This document shows, one piece after another, positions 1 to 13,079 of a DNA stretch of 64,000 nt. Position 1 is the stretch's first letter, and every line of letters starts with the position of its first letter. A program made the position numbers and the translations under genes. The stretch is from Ypsolopha sequella (Eukaryota; Arthropoda; Insecta; Lepidoptera; Ypsolophidae). A model generated the notes under the pieces. That model was not told where the DNA came from, searched no databases, and saw only the letters and a list, made by a program, of their open reading frames with translations. Location: contig OW203989.1 in assembly GCA_934047225.1 (NCBI GenBank), forward strand, positions 5,121,977-5,185,976. Reading direction: 5' to 3'.

Positions 1-389
1 GGACTGTTAGACAAAGAGCCAACTAACTGACAAATACGCCCAGCGCACAGTGGACTGTTAGGCCAAGAGCCTACTAACTGACAAATACACCCAGCGCACA
101 GTGGACTGTTAGGCCAAGAGCCAACTAACTAACAAATACACCCAGCGCACAGTGGACTGTTAGGCCAAGAGCCTACTAACTGACAAATACACCCAGCGCA
201 CAGTGGACTGTTAGGCCAAGAGCCAACTAACTGACAAATAGGCCCAGCGCACACTGGACTGTTAGACAAAGAGCCAACTAACTAACAAATACACCCAGCG
301 CACAGTGGACTGTTAGGCCAAGAGCCTACTAACTGACAAATACGCCCAACGCACAATGGACTGTTGGACCAAGAGCCAACTAACTGATA
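1..389. repeat. 51-bp satellite array, about 7.6 copies
   Basis: Tandem units of exactly 51 bp start at 1, 52, 103, 154, 205, 256, 307 and 358, each opening with GGACTGTT and containing CCAACTAACTGACAAATA. Units differ by a few substitutions (for example ACAAAGAGCC against GGCCAAGAGCC). The array begins at the window edge, so its true length is unknown. It breaks down after TAACTGATAT near 389. Confidence 0.95.
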
Positions 390-486
390 TATCCATTAAC
401 TTCAACCCGTGGTAGGCTTCAGCCGTGGCTTGTCACCACTCTCATGCTGAAACCATGCCGCCAAGTGACACGATATAAGAAGCCGT

Positions 487-1195
487 CGCGTGATTCAAAT
501 TCAAATTCAAATAGTTCAGGTATTTTGCAAAGCAGGTATAAATATATACACTTTTTACACGTCAAATTTAATCTAATAAAAAAAATATATGTAATAAAAT
601 AATAAATGTACATGAACTAAATTAAAGGTTTATTTAATTTATGTAGCAATATATATACGATTAAAAGGATAGGTAAAATATATATTATACAAGGTAAAAT
701 CCAATCAACCGCCCGAACCCACACCGGAGACTCGGCCAGGGACCAGCGGGTCTACCGCGTAATTCTCATTTGTATCAACTTCAAGCAAATGCATGCGAAA
801 TTCAACGCGTGCAAAAGAGATGGCATGTTAGGCGGGCGTCGTCGCACGCACGTCAAATTTCAATCTCAAGTTGATGTTGATGAAAATCAGAATTACGCGG
901 TAGACCCGCAGGAACAAGGTTCAATGATCACCAACCGAGCCCCCAGCACGAATCCGGGCGGCCGACCAAATCCCATCCTATATACTACATACTAACAGGT
1001 TACATATATAAATACATGCCTACCTCCGCCCATTCGATTAGTCTTGCTAAGAAGAAGGGCAAGAAACTTAGCAAGATCATGTCTTTTTTTTTCAACATAA
1101 AACTTATACTATACAATATATGACTTATATCTACTTTAACCAAGGGATAAGAGAAATTCGTTGGAGGCAGTTGCGTAGTGTCAGTAAATCGTCCG
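487..1195 (-). mobile_element. LINE 3' untranslated tail, copy 1
   Basis: This is nearly identical to 23433-23935, which lies next to a LINE ORF2 C-terminus (24093-24480). By that comparison this is a 5'-truncated LINE 3' end on the minus strand, ending in short ATTCAA-type repeats at 490-512. Compared with copy 2 it has one large insertion (747-908). Homology stops near 1160, after CCAAGGGATAAGA. Confidence 0.8.
747..908. mobile_element. 162-bp MITE inserted in LINE tail
   Basis: The terminal inverted repeat begins CGGGTCTACCGCGTAATTCT and continues imperfectly for about 33 bp. The insertion is flanked by a 3-bp duplication CAG (744-746 and 909-911). The empty site is preserved in the other LINE copy, where GGGACCAG runs straight into GAACAAGG near 23691. 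A 3-bp duplication is compatible with PIF/Harbinger-type transposition, but the superfamily is not certain. Confidence 0.8.
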
Positions 1196-1199
1196 TTAA

Positions 1200-2850
1200 C
1201 CACTTCCGTAGATTTTCTCTCTGGACAAACTGATTAACGCCTCGCCTGCTTCCATTCTCCCACTTTCTGAACGAGCGCGCTTCATCCTAGGTCCTATCAA
1301 CAATATTTTTTTCAATGCTACAAAAATTGTTTTGCTGGAACCCTAAATCAGGAGCAAAGCCACGGGACAAAGTATATAAAATGCTTCTTATTAGATTGTA
1401 AACATTACTGTAACAAAGAATTGAAGAGCTATTGTTTTATTTCTCAAAACTTCCGTGAACTTAGATTTGATGTGTCCGAGTCGTGTTCTTAACTGCGATC
1501 TGTTCTGTTATTTTTGTTTTAGTGAAAATGAGAATTCAACAGATTAAGTGTTTCATTCAAATCAAATTTTATTTTTGCCATTAACAGATTTAATGGCACG
1601 GGATAAAGCATGCCCTTCTCACAATAAATACAAAACATAAACTCGTACAGCAAACCATAGCAGACTTTTTCCGGCAAAATAATTTTTGCCGTATTTAACA
1701 AAACACTGCCAGAAACGTGGACTGTCCATCAAATGGAACCTTTTCATAAAACACTCCATTTTACAGGTAAAAACGGTGTAATACGAAAACCGCCCTTTCT
1801 TTCAGATGACAAAATAAGTCCCAAAAATGGTTGAGCAAAATACACGAGAACGGTCGCTTAAGGTTCCGTTTGACAGGTTAGAACCCTCTCGGTTAAATTG
1901 CATTGCCTTTTGGTCTAATCTACAACAATTTATTTGAGCCTTGCAGACATTACGTATCCGAATTCGCGATAGGGAACGATACGGACATACAGTTTACGAA
2001 TTTGTTCGACATTTTGGGCCAAATTGTGCACGCTTTTAGTTGCTCGCACACACGCTCTTACAATTATTTTTCAAAACTACCACTTTGTGCAACATCTTTT
2101 AATAGTAATTATTTAATAATAGTACATTGTTCACCGAGGGAAGAAAGGGGACGATTACCAACGAGGGTGTAGTTGGCTTGGCTTCGCCTCGGGCCTCAAT
2201 ACACACGAGTTGGGAATCGCACTTTTTCCTCAGTGATACATAGTGCTTTATACTACACCTACGAGGAAAATAAAAGACAAATTATGTTTAAAAACACCTG
2301 TACGTATCCACATATAATATAGGTACCTACTTTTTATACCCGTGTCAGGTAAAGTTACTCTCAGCTTTCATTAGACAGAAGCTAGCTAGTAATTTTACAA
2401 ATTTAAAATTCAGGCAAAACAAAAAAAGCGATTAGCGCGTGATTTTAACGTTTTGATTTCTTTTGATAACATCAGTAGGTAACAATTGACATACTAGAGC
2501 CTGGTTATAAACTTCTTGGTAGGTAACCTAATTTAATCGTATTATGCCAAAAGACAAAAAAAAATTATGTCAGAGTTCGCAAAATGATACTGGCCACTTG
2601 CTCATGCTATATTAAAAAAAAAAACAGCATGTCAACAATAGATTTGCATATACTTTTTCTGCCCACTCAAGCACGTTAACAATGGATTTTCATACACTTT
2701 TTCCGCCCGCATAATTGTATGACAGTAATGATGTATTTTCTACATCGTTTTCAAAAAAGTAAAAAGGTACTTTCTGAGCAGGTGTAGTATAAATAATATT
2801 TTTAAGCCTTTATTTTAGCTTTTTATTGTTTTAAATTGATTATAATACAT
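1200..2850. other. AT-rich DNA, no gene seen
   Basis: No recognisable coding sequence; all reading frames are short and unlike known families. Slightly GC-richer patches at 1200-1290 and 2150-2220 may be old dispersed repeats. Confidence 0.5.
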
Positions 2851-3012
2851 AAATAAAAAAGTATTAATTGGTTTCGAAATATGTTTCGGCCAACTTGTGG
2901 CCGTCGTCAGTCGAATGAGTAAATTAATTATTTATTTACTCATTCGACTGACGACGCGACGGCCACAAGTTGGCCGAAATATATTTCGAAACCAATTAAT
3001 ACTTTTTTATTT
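2851..3012. mobile_element. Fold-back element with ~70-bp arms
   Basis: This is an almost perfect palindrome. The arm starting AAATAAAAAAGTATTAATTG at 2851 returns as its reverse complement ending at 3012. The arms hold GGCCAACTTGTGGCCGTC and are separated by about 11 bp around 2930. One arm has a 3-bp insertion (GACGCGACGG against GACGACGG). The structure suggests a MITE or snap-back repeat. Confidence 0.8.
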
Positions 3013-5139
3013 AATAGTAATTAGGAATTAGTATTTTTAAGTAAATTTGAAAGTGTAATTTAGAGCAGAATTTTCTTTTATATCCAAGTTTTATAAACGA
3101 GGGAACCGCCATCACCATACATGTTTCGTACTTACTCCAGTATTTTTCGTCTAAGCTTTACAAAAAAGATACACGTAAACGCGGATGACGCGTCGCGCGC
3201 CGCCGCGTCAGAAAGACGGATGGTCGGATTACGCGGTCGGTGTGGACGTGCCTTAAGCCTAATATTGAACAGGGGATGTGCGACGCAGATAATTTCTTTT
3301 TCGAGGGTTCTGTTACGGTATGGAAAACCCTTTAGCCATCTGTCTGTGCGTGTTTTTGCAAGTATACTAAATCTAAAACTGCTAGGCTGATGAGAAGAAA
3401 TGAACTGCAATTAAGTGGAGAATGATACCTAAAATTTTAAGGGACTATTTAAATTCTTGCAAAAAACACCAAGGGATAAAAATGAAGCCATATTTAAAAG
3501 CCGTTTACCAGGTGAATTGTAAAAAACCCGCCTTTATCGAAACTGAATACTTAAGGGACATGCATCTGCCAACAATGTTGAGTCGACCTGTGTCGATACA
3601 AATATCGACTTTAACTATATTGAAATAATCGCTACGTCTCCAGATCGTCACTAGGATGCGATAAAGGGAAAAAAAAGCTGAAACCGTAATTTTGTAGATT
3701 TATAAATTGTCTATAATTTGGTGAAAAAAAATCATTAAAATCGCTTCAGGCATTCGGAAGGAGTAATAAGTTTCGATTTTTTTTTACCACAAATAAGAAC
3801 AGAAGATAAAATGTTAAACTTAAAACTTATTTTTGACTTCATTATAACTATTACATATTATTTTTAAAGATTTTGAACCATCAGAGTGGGAGGAGTAGGC
3901 CTTTAAGGGGGGCTTATCCCAATTTTGTCTGTTTTCAAACTAATTTTAAAGCGTCAAATAGTTATTTATAAAATCTGAAAAAAATATATGTAATATATAA
4001 TAACCTGAGGGTATCTATGAATATAGTTGTTAGATTCCAATAAAGTTAGTTGTTTTCTGAATAAAGATAAAATTGTCTTTCCAAAAAAAATTACATATAC
4101 AAATAATAATAATAATTAATAATAACCAAGAAAACCCTAAGTCGCGCACATGCCCATTTTTGGTTTCTTATTTTAGACGTTTGCAATACATATTATATAT
4201 AGTATATTTAAGTATATGTAATAATAAAGGCGTAGGGATGTGACCACCCCATCGCTCTCTGGTATGTCCAGTACGTCCAGTGCAATCAGTCACCACAGGG
4301 CGGCTTGTGACAAGCCGATGGTGAGTGGCGACACTACGGCTCCTACCTCCAGAAGACACTATCACACATGCGCTTATACACACAGACACAGCAACACACC
4401 CCTCGCCTCTGCACTTGCCTTAACCAGCCGGCCAGAATGGAGATGCAAGAGCGGAACCTATTCTCCAGGTTGGAAGTGTAAAATGTCATAACGCCGGGGG
4501 CATTTGACTGTATAAGGATCTTGCGCCCCGCAGACTCACCTCTCGACAACTTTAGCTGCTTACATAGTGTTGCCCACAACGGCTATCCTGTTAGGTAGTT
4601 ATCAAGCAGCAAGTCACCATCTGCCACACTTAAATTTGTGAGAGATTTTCGAGGCAGATGTCCGTTATCTCACTCCATAGCCCTGTTATTCGGCTCATTT
4701 AACATCCCATCTTCATAGCCCACTCCAAGTCGCATCCTTCCTGGCAATAGTTTGGCAACTGTGGGGGACTGTCCGTTAGTGTATCTCAATGACACATTGA
4801 GGGAGAGGCCTCTATGGATGCAGCCATCTCACATTAGATTAAATGGTACCAAAGGCCTCTTCAATGCTGCCTTCGGCCCCATGAATGCCTTTCAAATGAC
4901 CGGATCCTTATGGGCCCGTGACTAAAAAGTGTACCTTACCTACATAGTAATCATAAAAATATTATGAAGGTAGGAGCAAAATTCGTTTCGAAGAATTCAA
5001 TTTTCCTTAATTTTTTACTTTTATATTAACAATTTTTATTTTTATCATACAAACAAATTGTAGCTTGTTTTCCTAGCTTTCCAACGACATATAGATATAA
5101 CATTATTTATTTAGGGAATTTTTATTGCATAATAATTTA
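3013..5139. other. Non-coding DNA with old repeat fragments
   Basis: A GC-rich pocket at 3175-3260 (CGCGTCGCGCGCCGCCGCG) and a GGGTTCTGTTACGG-type fragment at 3304-3320 look like pieces of dispersed lepidopteran repeats. 4220-4920 is less AT-rich than its surroundings and may be an old element, but no protein match is evident in any frame. Confidence 0.4.
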
Positions 5140-5450
5140 GTAGATATATTCCAGAGGGGGTATCAGAGGTTTTTCAATACACTCAACACACGTACACCCT
5201 CTTTTCACCGAAGACTTTTACCAACGTGATAGATAGAGTTTTATCGCCGTACTTCAGGCACAAAAACACTCTTTTTAGTGAATGCAGGTTTACCTTACAG
5301 TGTTTTCCATAGTAAGTATACAAATACTATGCACAATAATATGCAAACTCATTGCTTGACGGGGCAGGATAGGAACCCAGGTCTCAAGATTGAGAGTCAG
5401 AAGTCCTACCGACTGAACTACCGTACTGCTTACTGGTCCTATTCTTCTTT
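5140..5450 (-). mobile_element. tRNA-derived SINE, copy 1
   Basis: On the minus strand, a tRNA-like head near 5450-5370 carries a box A-like TAGTTCAGTCGGTAGG and a box B-like GGGTTCCTATCC. It is followed by the motif GGAAAACACTGTAAGG and a body ending CCTCTGATACCCCCTCTGG near 5150. The same order is seen in the plus-strand copy at 45311-45665. Confidence 0.65.
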
Positions 5451-8082
5451 AATAATGCGAAAACTATAAAGGAACAGGTTAAAGAAACCTAGCACTGCGT
5501 AGATACATTCACATAACGGACTTTTAAACCTTTTTAAAAACTACTGAGCTTCCATGCTTGAGACTACAGAGCGCCAGCAGGTAAGTGCAATTTCCATTCA
5601 TTAACTGAGTGGTTAATGCACTTTGCACCGCACTGTGGCATAAAGCTCGATATTAATCTGCATTGTCAGCGAACTAATTAATATTGTGGACTTTCAGCGA
5701 AGAGGACTAATTGAGCTGACAAAATAGTTAAATCGAAGCCTAGTGCTTGCCGGGACTGTGTGACGCAATGTTACTATTTATAGTGTTCCGTAAGCGTTAG
5801 ACCAAAGCTTTCGCCACAAAGGCACAGTAGAGAAAAGAAACAGTATTTCGTCTGGGCAGTGTCCATGAAATAATGCTCGAGAGACGAATACAAGCGTCGC
5901 ATCATAACAGAGGTTTTTTTTTACAAAGTATTATGCTGTACTTATGAAATCAAAATGTGTTTAAAATTTACAATTTTTAATTCAATTTAATTTAATTTAA
6001 TTTTTAATTTACACTACAAAAATAATATTGGTTTTTACAGCACGCAGAGTTCGAGAATAAATAAAACCCCTTGAAAATGAATTATTTATTCGAAACCGGT
6101 TGGGTGTATATATATTAATTAAATATGTGAAATAGTGTACAAGTGAGTTTTATTAAAGATGCTTTCCAAGTTTCACCAAGTGCCGACAATCGCAAGTATA
6201 AATTATATTTTAAATTTAGTTTTTCAGTTTTAATATGTTCATATCTTTATATTTATATATATTTTTTTATTTTCTACTTGTCGACCACTCGACTGATGAC
6301 GGCCTTACCGATAAAGTTGAAATAAATCGAAAAATATATATATATTTTTTTTTTATTATTATCATCTAATGCTTAAAACTATAAATAAAAGGCTAATATA
6401 GCTAAAATTATATTTATTCATATTTTATTTATACTACAACTATTAATACTTTGCAAAAAAAAGGAATTTACAGTTATAGGATTGTGTCCAAGTTTAGCTA
6501 ATTTTATTTATTATATTATTATTATGTGCCAAATTGTTCTAATTTATGTAAAATTATTAGACAGCATTTTTTTTTTCATTATAAATTGTTTTTAACTTTT
6601 CTTGATGCAACCACAATTAGTGGAAAACCAATATTGATTATGTTGTAAATGTAAGTAAAATTATAACAAATAAATCATTGTTTATTGTCTTTAACAGTTT
6701 TATTTATTGAACTAAATAGCAACCGACATTGATTTTATCATAAAACTAAATTAGTCTAGGTTTTAGTCATTGATTTTGTGATTAAACTAATCCCGTGTAG
6801 GTTTTTGAATAAAAAACTGGATTTTCTTTGGCTTATGTTAACATATAAAGTAATTATTTTGTTTTCTTCCTGTTCTTAATCAAAAGCCTAGGTTTTTTTT
6901 ATCAAAAAACGTATTTTTTTCATAAACCTGCGACATACATATGTACGGAACATACTATATATGTATATACATATATGTACGGTACTGTGGTACTATTCTC
7001 AGAAGGTACCACAAGTAGCTTAATTCATCTTATCTCATACAGACGGATTCTGTAACTCTACATGTTTAAGATCTAGTTCTACGCCAGCAAGCCGGTATTC
7101 TTGTCGATTTTACTTTAATTTATATAGAAAAAGAATGAAAAAAAGCAGCTTTACTGTTGTATCCTCTAAAGGTTATTTAATAAACATACATATGTACTCA
7201 TTTTTACAAACTATGATACTATGTAGCGAGCTTACAAAGCAGAAAAACTATTTAAGTCTTGATTTGAAACTTGCTACATCGTAGTAAATAAAATTCCGAA
7301 GAGGTATAACCTAAAGTATGATAATATTGTTTAAATAAAACACATATTATAAAATTAAAATTATATCAAGCTAATATTTTTTAAAAATTTGGTCGGTGAA
7401 GATATATACCTAAATCTATTAACAAATGATGAATTATTTACTGTAACAAAAAAAAACAGTTAATTTATAAAAAATTTCATTTTTGTCCTGATTTTACGTC
7501 CATAAAAGAAAAAAAAGTAAAAGTCAGCTTACTGATAAGGGCAGTCTAAAATTAAAATAAAATGGTTGTACTGTTTTTTATACAATACGTTGGTTATTAG
7601 AACATAGAATAAGCCATCAGAATTGACACATAATCCAGTTATTTAATCTCTTGTATGGACATCTATAAATGCTGGCATTATACTGGGCCTTAACGAAAGT
7701 AGAAGTAGTCCAACGGCAGTCCACAGGCTAAAGTTAAACGCATAAGTTTGTGGGTTTCATTGAATACGACACACGGGAGGATGATTTGACTAGCTATTCA
7801 GGATTATAAGTACTGGCGTGGGATCGAGCGTGATTAGAATATTTGTGGTCATACTTGGAAAAGGTTTTCGACCGCGTTCGCCAATGTCTTATACAATAAC
7901 AAAATGATTTTTTTGAAAACAGAAATCAATAAATTCTATCTTAGATTTAATGACCAATAAAGTCAAAAAATTTAAGAAAAAAGTAATACAATGACAGCAT
8001 AAAATTCAAATTAAGATATCTAGTCGCTATTTTCACATAATAAGTACACATACTTAATTAATTATGCCACCTTCACACAAAT
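5451..8082. other. AT-rich DNA, no gene seen
   Basis: No coding sequence is recognised. 6290-6340 has a short piece related to the arm of the 2851-3012 fold-back (ACTCGACTGATGACGGCC). 6930-6990 has overlapping CATATGTACGG and TATATGTACGG motifs capable of folding. Otherwise this is simple AT-rich sequence. Confidence 0.5.
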
Positions 8083-8230
8083 ACATCTTTTTCACGACAT
8101 ATATCCCGAGGGTGTCAGAGGTTACTCCGAGTATGGACTGTCACTTAAACAGTCACACCTTCTGTTCACCGACGATTTTAACGACCAAACTTCAAAGATG
8201 TTGAGCTTTATCGCATGCAATATACTTTCA
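8083..8230 (-). mobile_element. SINE 3' body fragment, copy 2
   Basis: The reverse complement contains GCATGCGATAAAGCTC, ATCGTCGGTGAACAGAAGG and CCTCTGACACCCTCGGG, in the same order as the body of the SINE at 45311-45665. The tRNA-like head is absent, so this copy is truncated. Confidence 0.6.
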
Positions 8231-11039
8231 TTACTTAACTTGAATCATATCTGAATGTAAACTTAGCTGGCAATCATAAATAAATATACCTAAAGCAGGT
8301 ACTACAGATCTCTATCTATTTCAATACTAATTGTAGCATTATAATATAAAAATAATTACTCTATATATTATGGTTTGATTAGACTAACAGTTATAGTTAG
8401 TTTATCAATTTACACGCACTGGAACTTAAAACGACATCGTTGGATCCAAAAGCGTAAAAATCTATGAACTGAATGTTAGATTGGGCTATAATTCACATGA
8501 AATTTGCGCGGTAGAATAATCTTTTGGTATGCATACTCGATTAAAGTGGGTATTATAAAAAAAAAAGAATCAAGATGGCGCTCGCTCTCGTGTTGCTGAC
8601 GTGTACTGATCTAACGGAGTGAAATAAATGTTCTTACTGTGGTCGAAATATAAATAGTTTACGTGTAACACCCTATTAAAGTTTTCATGATGATAAGACC
8701 AAGCTATAATGTATGGAGTATAATAAACATTTGGACAGAAAAAGTTCGACAAATCCCAACCCCATGAGTTCTCAAACTGCGGGCGCAAGACACACCGATT
8801 CGCAGTCTCAAGAGCCGACGTGAGATGTAATTGAGAACCACTGAGCCCGGCGCATCTCATTACAAACCCACCACTACTATTAGACCTTTAAACTGTAGAA
8901 AAAACGTACCTATTGCAAAGCCATAATAGTTACGCAGGTCTCTAATAGTCCTGGTGGAATGGTGGCAGGACTAGGTTTAATTGAATCTGTGACTTGCTTC
9001 CACAGACCTGCATGTAAAATTTTTGGATGTGTCAGTTGTGTTTTTCTGATGGCGTCGAAATTACAACTTTTACAGCACGACACCGTTTTGATTGCGGTAT
9101 TTATGCTGCTTTTTAAGTTGTCTTAGTAAGTTGTAAGTATAAAAACAAATAAAAATGTTTTTTAAAAAAGAATTATCTCGCATTTTTTTCTGTGCAAGGA
9201 GGCAGAGCTTTCACTAATTTGTCTTCGTGTATTTTTAAGGTTTACACTCGTTGATTTTCGTAAAATGATTTTCTCTAGCAATTTTTTTTTTCTTATTTTT
9301 TGAATAACTATTTAAATTTTAGTATCCTGTATAGAAGAGAAAATACCTGTAGTTTAAAATTTTTAGTGTATTTATGGAATAAGCACACTGTCATAAATCA
9401 TAATCAAGGACAAGTCTGATTAATAAGTAAAAGCACTTAGCAAATTTCACAATTTATCTTGTAAACTGGAGCAGTCTAATGAAAAACTAGCCGAGAAGAA
9501 ATCTACTAGTCGTCTGGAGATTTGCCAATCGCCCGCCCGTCCGGGGGGCGTACTACGAAACGTGGGGAAGTTCAAACCGTAGAACCTTGTCACAGTGAGG
9601 GTAACTTACACATTGAAAAATTGAAGTTCGGCTTAAAAATGACAGTATGACAAGGCTATGTGAATCAGAATAAAAAACATTGGAACCGTAGGTAGAATTA
9701 TTTAAGTCACGAAACTGGATATTTTATTTGTTTAAAATAACATAAGTTAGATATTTCTGTGAACATCATACTTGGAAATTTATTTGTCATAAAAATATCA
9801 AACAAAGATAAGGTCTGTATAACATAACATAGAACAAAATTCAGGGTGCAGGTTAAAATTTAATGTTAAAATTGTTTGCTACTTTCAATAAAATACACAT
9901 CCAATTCATTGTTAAATTTGATTTATATTTAATAATATATTTTAATATTTGTTAGTTGGTATTTTTTTTTTCTATAACAATTCAATTGTCACTCAAGCTA
10001 TTGTATCAGCTACTTTACAATCTCAGGAAATCAGCCGTTTCCAAGCGAATAAACCTAATTTGTGTTAATTTTAAAACCAGATAGATGAAATTCTTGTGCC
10101 TATTTCTCTGGTCCATGCCTTAAGGCTATTTCAGCCCCTGATCATCTCCGTCATGATCTACAAAATGCAATTTTTCGTCATCAAAAGTCTTACTGAGTAA
10201 AATATAAAAAAGTATAGTTCGGTGTATGTGCAAAAAATTTGTTAATTATACCTTAAAAAACATTTTTCTCGAACACGTTTTTGATCAACAACTACCATTT
10301 ACTGTACGCAAAATAAAATACCTGTAATACGGTAACAAATTCGTAAGGATACTTTTTTTATTTGGGATTAGTTTAAAATTAATAAAAAGAAAACCTACAA
10401 AATAAATATATCTTCACGCGAGGCCAGTGATCTCACAAATTTTGTCAGCATATTTAGCGCAGAAGCGAGAATCGGGGTTTGACAAAACTATAAACCCAAA
10501 AAATACTGAACCGGATTGGATAAGTTCATAGTAACAACCCCGGGCCCATGCATACAGTTTCATTGAATAAGAGGAGTCCCGTGAGAGACTGTTAATTGAA
10601 GAACTGTTTAATTAGACGAAGAAGTACTCCTGATTGTTATAATATGTAACTACCCCGCAGTTATTTTCACAAAGAGAGTGTAAATAAGTAAGTAACATTG
10701 AATCGAACTTTAATTTGGTTTGATCATTTTCAGAGAAACATGCGCTTGAAAATACTAAGTAAAATGCAATAAATCATTAAAATCCGTGTTTTTTGCAAAT
10801 ATATTGTTTATACTACTTTCCATGAAGTAGTGCCAATATTCCAATTATTTGGATATTAAATTACAAATAATTTCAAAAATTATTGGAATTTAAATTGTAG
10901 TTTTGAATTATTCCAACATGCCAATTCAATAATATTAAAATAAATTATAAATTTGATAAAAAAAAAACAAGAAATTTAACAAAATAAATAAAAATAATAA
11001 ATTGAAGAAAAAGCATTCAGATGGCACTCTTCATTTTTA
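8231..11039. other. AT-rich DNA, no gene seen
   Basis: No recognised coding sequence or structured RNA. 8570-8870 and 9510-9600 are GC-richer patches that may be diverged dispersed elements. Nothing else stands out. Confidence 0.45.
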
Positions 11040-11188
11040 TAAACCACCTCTGCTTATAAATAAAATAAATAAAATAAAATAAAAAAAATAAAATTTCTTT
11101 ATTTCAGGCAATGTAAAACCCATAAATTTAAATAACAAACAAAATTAAAATTAAGTTAAATTATCTTACATACTAATGAAAAAATATA
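11040..11188 (-). mobile_element. Possible LINE 3' tail
   Basis: A simple AAATA/AAAAT tract (11055-11095) is followed by TTTCTTTATTTCAGGCAATG. This arrangement resembles the end of a minus-strand non-LTR element with a simple-sequence tail. The Helitron insertion at 11189 cuts it off. Weak evidence. Confidence 0.3.
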
Positions 11189-11959
11189 TCTATATAAATA
11201 AAAATGAATTGCTGTTCGTTAGTCTCGCTAAAACTCGAGAACGGCTAAACCGATTTGGCTAAGTTTAGTCTTGAAATACTCGTGGAAGTCCAGGGAAGGT
11301 TTAAGCGATGAGAAAATGTGGAAAAATTGCGAGGAAAATACTAAAAACGACAATTTTATTTTCCCATACAAACTGTTCTTACCTGTCAAATATTTGATGT
11401 TCGCCCCGTCGCGTCGGTTCGGTATTTTAGGAATAAAAACATGTAGATCTAGATTAAATAAGGGTTTGGAATCGACAACATATATCCATAATAATCTGAT
11501 TATCGCGTATTTAGATTTAAAACATGTAAAATACTGACATTATAATGACACTTGATTGTTGTGTTGGGTGCGTTCAGAAATATACTTTGAAACAGTACTT
11601 CCCTAAAAATCAAATTAGCGACTCTTTATAAAATGTCAAAACGCCCCGATACTATGAAATTTGTATGAGGTTTTACCGGTTTTACATTATGACTACAGTT
11701 TTCTGTGATCAAACTGCTTCCTTTTTTCTTAGTTTTTAGCAATTATAAAAATTGTCAAACCCTCGAAAAAATCCGTAAAAATATTTTAACGATTATTTTA
11801 GAAGATCACATTGGATTGTGTCAGTTATTTTACCTTAACAGCAGTCAAGTATCAAAATGCACGGAATTGCATTCAATTTATCTATTACCCGCACACATTA
11901 TGTTTTTAACACCTGAAAAAAGATTCAAAACTTGATTTATCATTCTGATACTGCTTACA

Positions 11960-12768
11960 ATGCCGAGGAGAAAACGACCTAACATAGGTCGTCGAAGTCG
12001 ATTGAATGTGCGCGAGCTACCTCACGCGCTGATCGCACTGATGACCAGCAAGAGACTGATAATGATAACAGTCGTATTGGTATGGCAGATTTGCGTTCTA
12101 GAGTGAATTACAATGAAGTGGATGATAGGCATAGAATGGAACGGGTTCGGGCACATCGATCACAACAGCAGCGAGAACGGGAAAATGAAATTGATCGATT
12201 CCGCAGACGCAATGTTCCTGTGAACCTGGCACGAGGAGCAATCTCCTACGATCCGGAAATAGATTATAGTGCCGACAAATCTGTAAGAATTGGGGAAATG
12301 TCAATCAATTGTCAACATCGTAAAGCTTTAAAATACAGCGGTGAATCTGCAGGATTATGTTGTGCTGGTGGTAAAGTAAAATTGCCACAATTAGTACCAC
12401 CACCTGATCCATTAGAATTATTAGTTTTTGGGATGGTTGATTAATTGATTATAGGTGCTGAAACCAACAAAAAAGTCAGTACTTTGAATTTTTATTCATA
12501 CAGACTCATGATCCGTGAAGGTGAAGTAAATCACATTTTGATGTTTCAACGGCTTTTCCATCAGTTTGCAGTTGACATGCATGTCAAAATTGAGACTGAA
12601 CGATTGACGTACATCCGTTTAAACCAACAGCAGCTTCGATCTGAAGAGTACATTCATTTTCGCGATGCTATTAATGCCGATGGCAATGCAAACAATGTGG
12701 GAAAAATTACAATTTTGCCGGCCACTTACATTGGAAGCCCGCGCCACATGCACGAGTACGCGGTGTCA
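11960..12768 (+). pseudogene. Helitron Rep/helicase, N-terminal fragment
   Basis: In Helitrons this gene encodes the rolling-circle replication initiator and helicase. The start at 11960 reads MPRRKRPNIGRRSR, a typical Helitron N-terminus. A frameshift near 12015 moves the frame to the one containing MADLRSRVNYNEVDDRHRME (from 12082). A C/H-rich motif follows (INCQHRKALKYSGESAGLCC, about 12301-12360), then KVKLPQLVPPPDPLE. A stop at 12442 and a missing stretch separate this from a second block (12460-12768) with FAVDMHVKIETERLTYIRLN and ILPATYIGSPRHMHEY. The HUH motif that should follow, and all helicase motifs, are absent. The gene is therefore broken by at least one frameshift, one stop, one internal deletion and C-terminal loss. 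Confidence 0.85.
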
Positions 12769-13079
12769 TGCATTTGGATATATATGTTGTTACTAATACA
12801 TATATGTCTGAAATAATATTCAATTTGATACAATTCAAATATTTTTTTAATAAAGATTATATTAATCAATCTTTACGGTAGGAACCATATTTTCTAAAAT
12901 TTCCGCGATTGACACCTGAATCGGCAACATATCAATTAATCTAACAGCAAAGGCGAACCAGGCTTGCTAAAGATGTCTTAACTTGGCTCGCCAGGACTTG
13001 ACGGTGCGGCGGAAGGCCTCGGTGACTCGGACAAGTCTGGTAGAACCAGAATATTGCCGATGTTGTGCTCATGACTTTC

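Noticed and set aside
3121..3410. Overlapping sense and antisense frames of about 90 codons
   Set aside because: A GC-rich pocket that keeps both strands open. It contains fragments of dispersed repeats and no domain.
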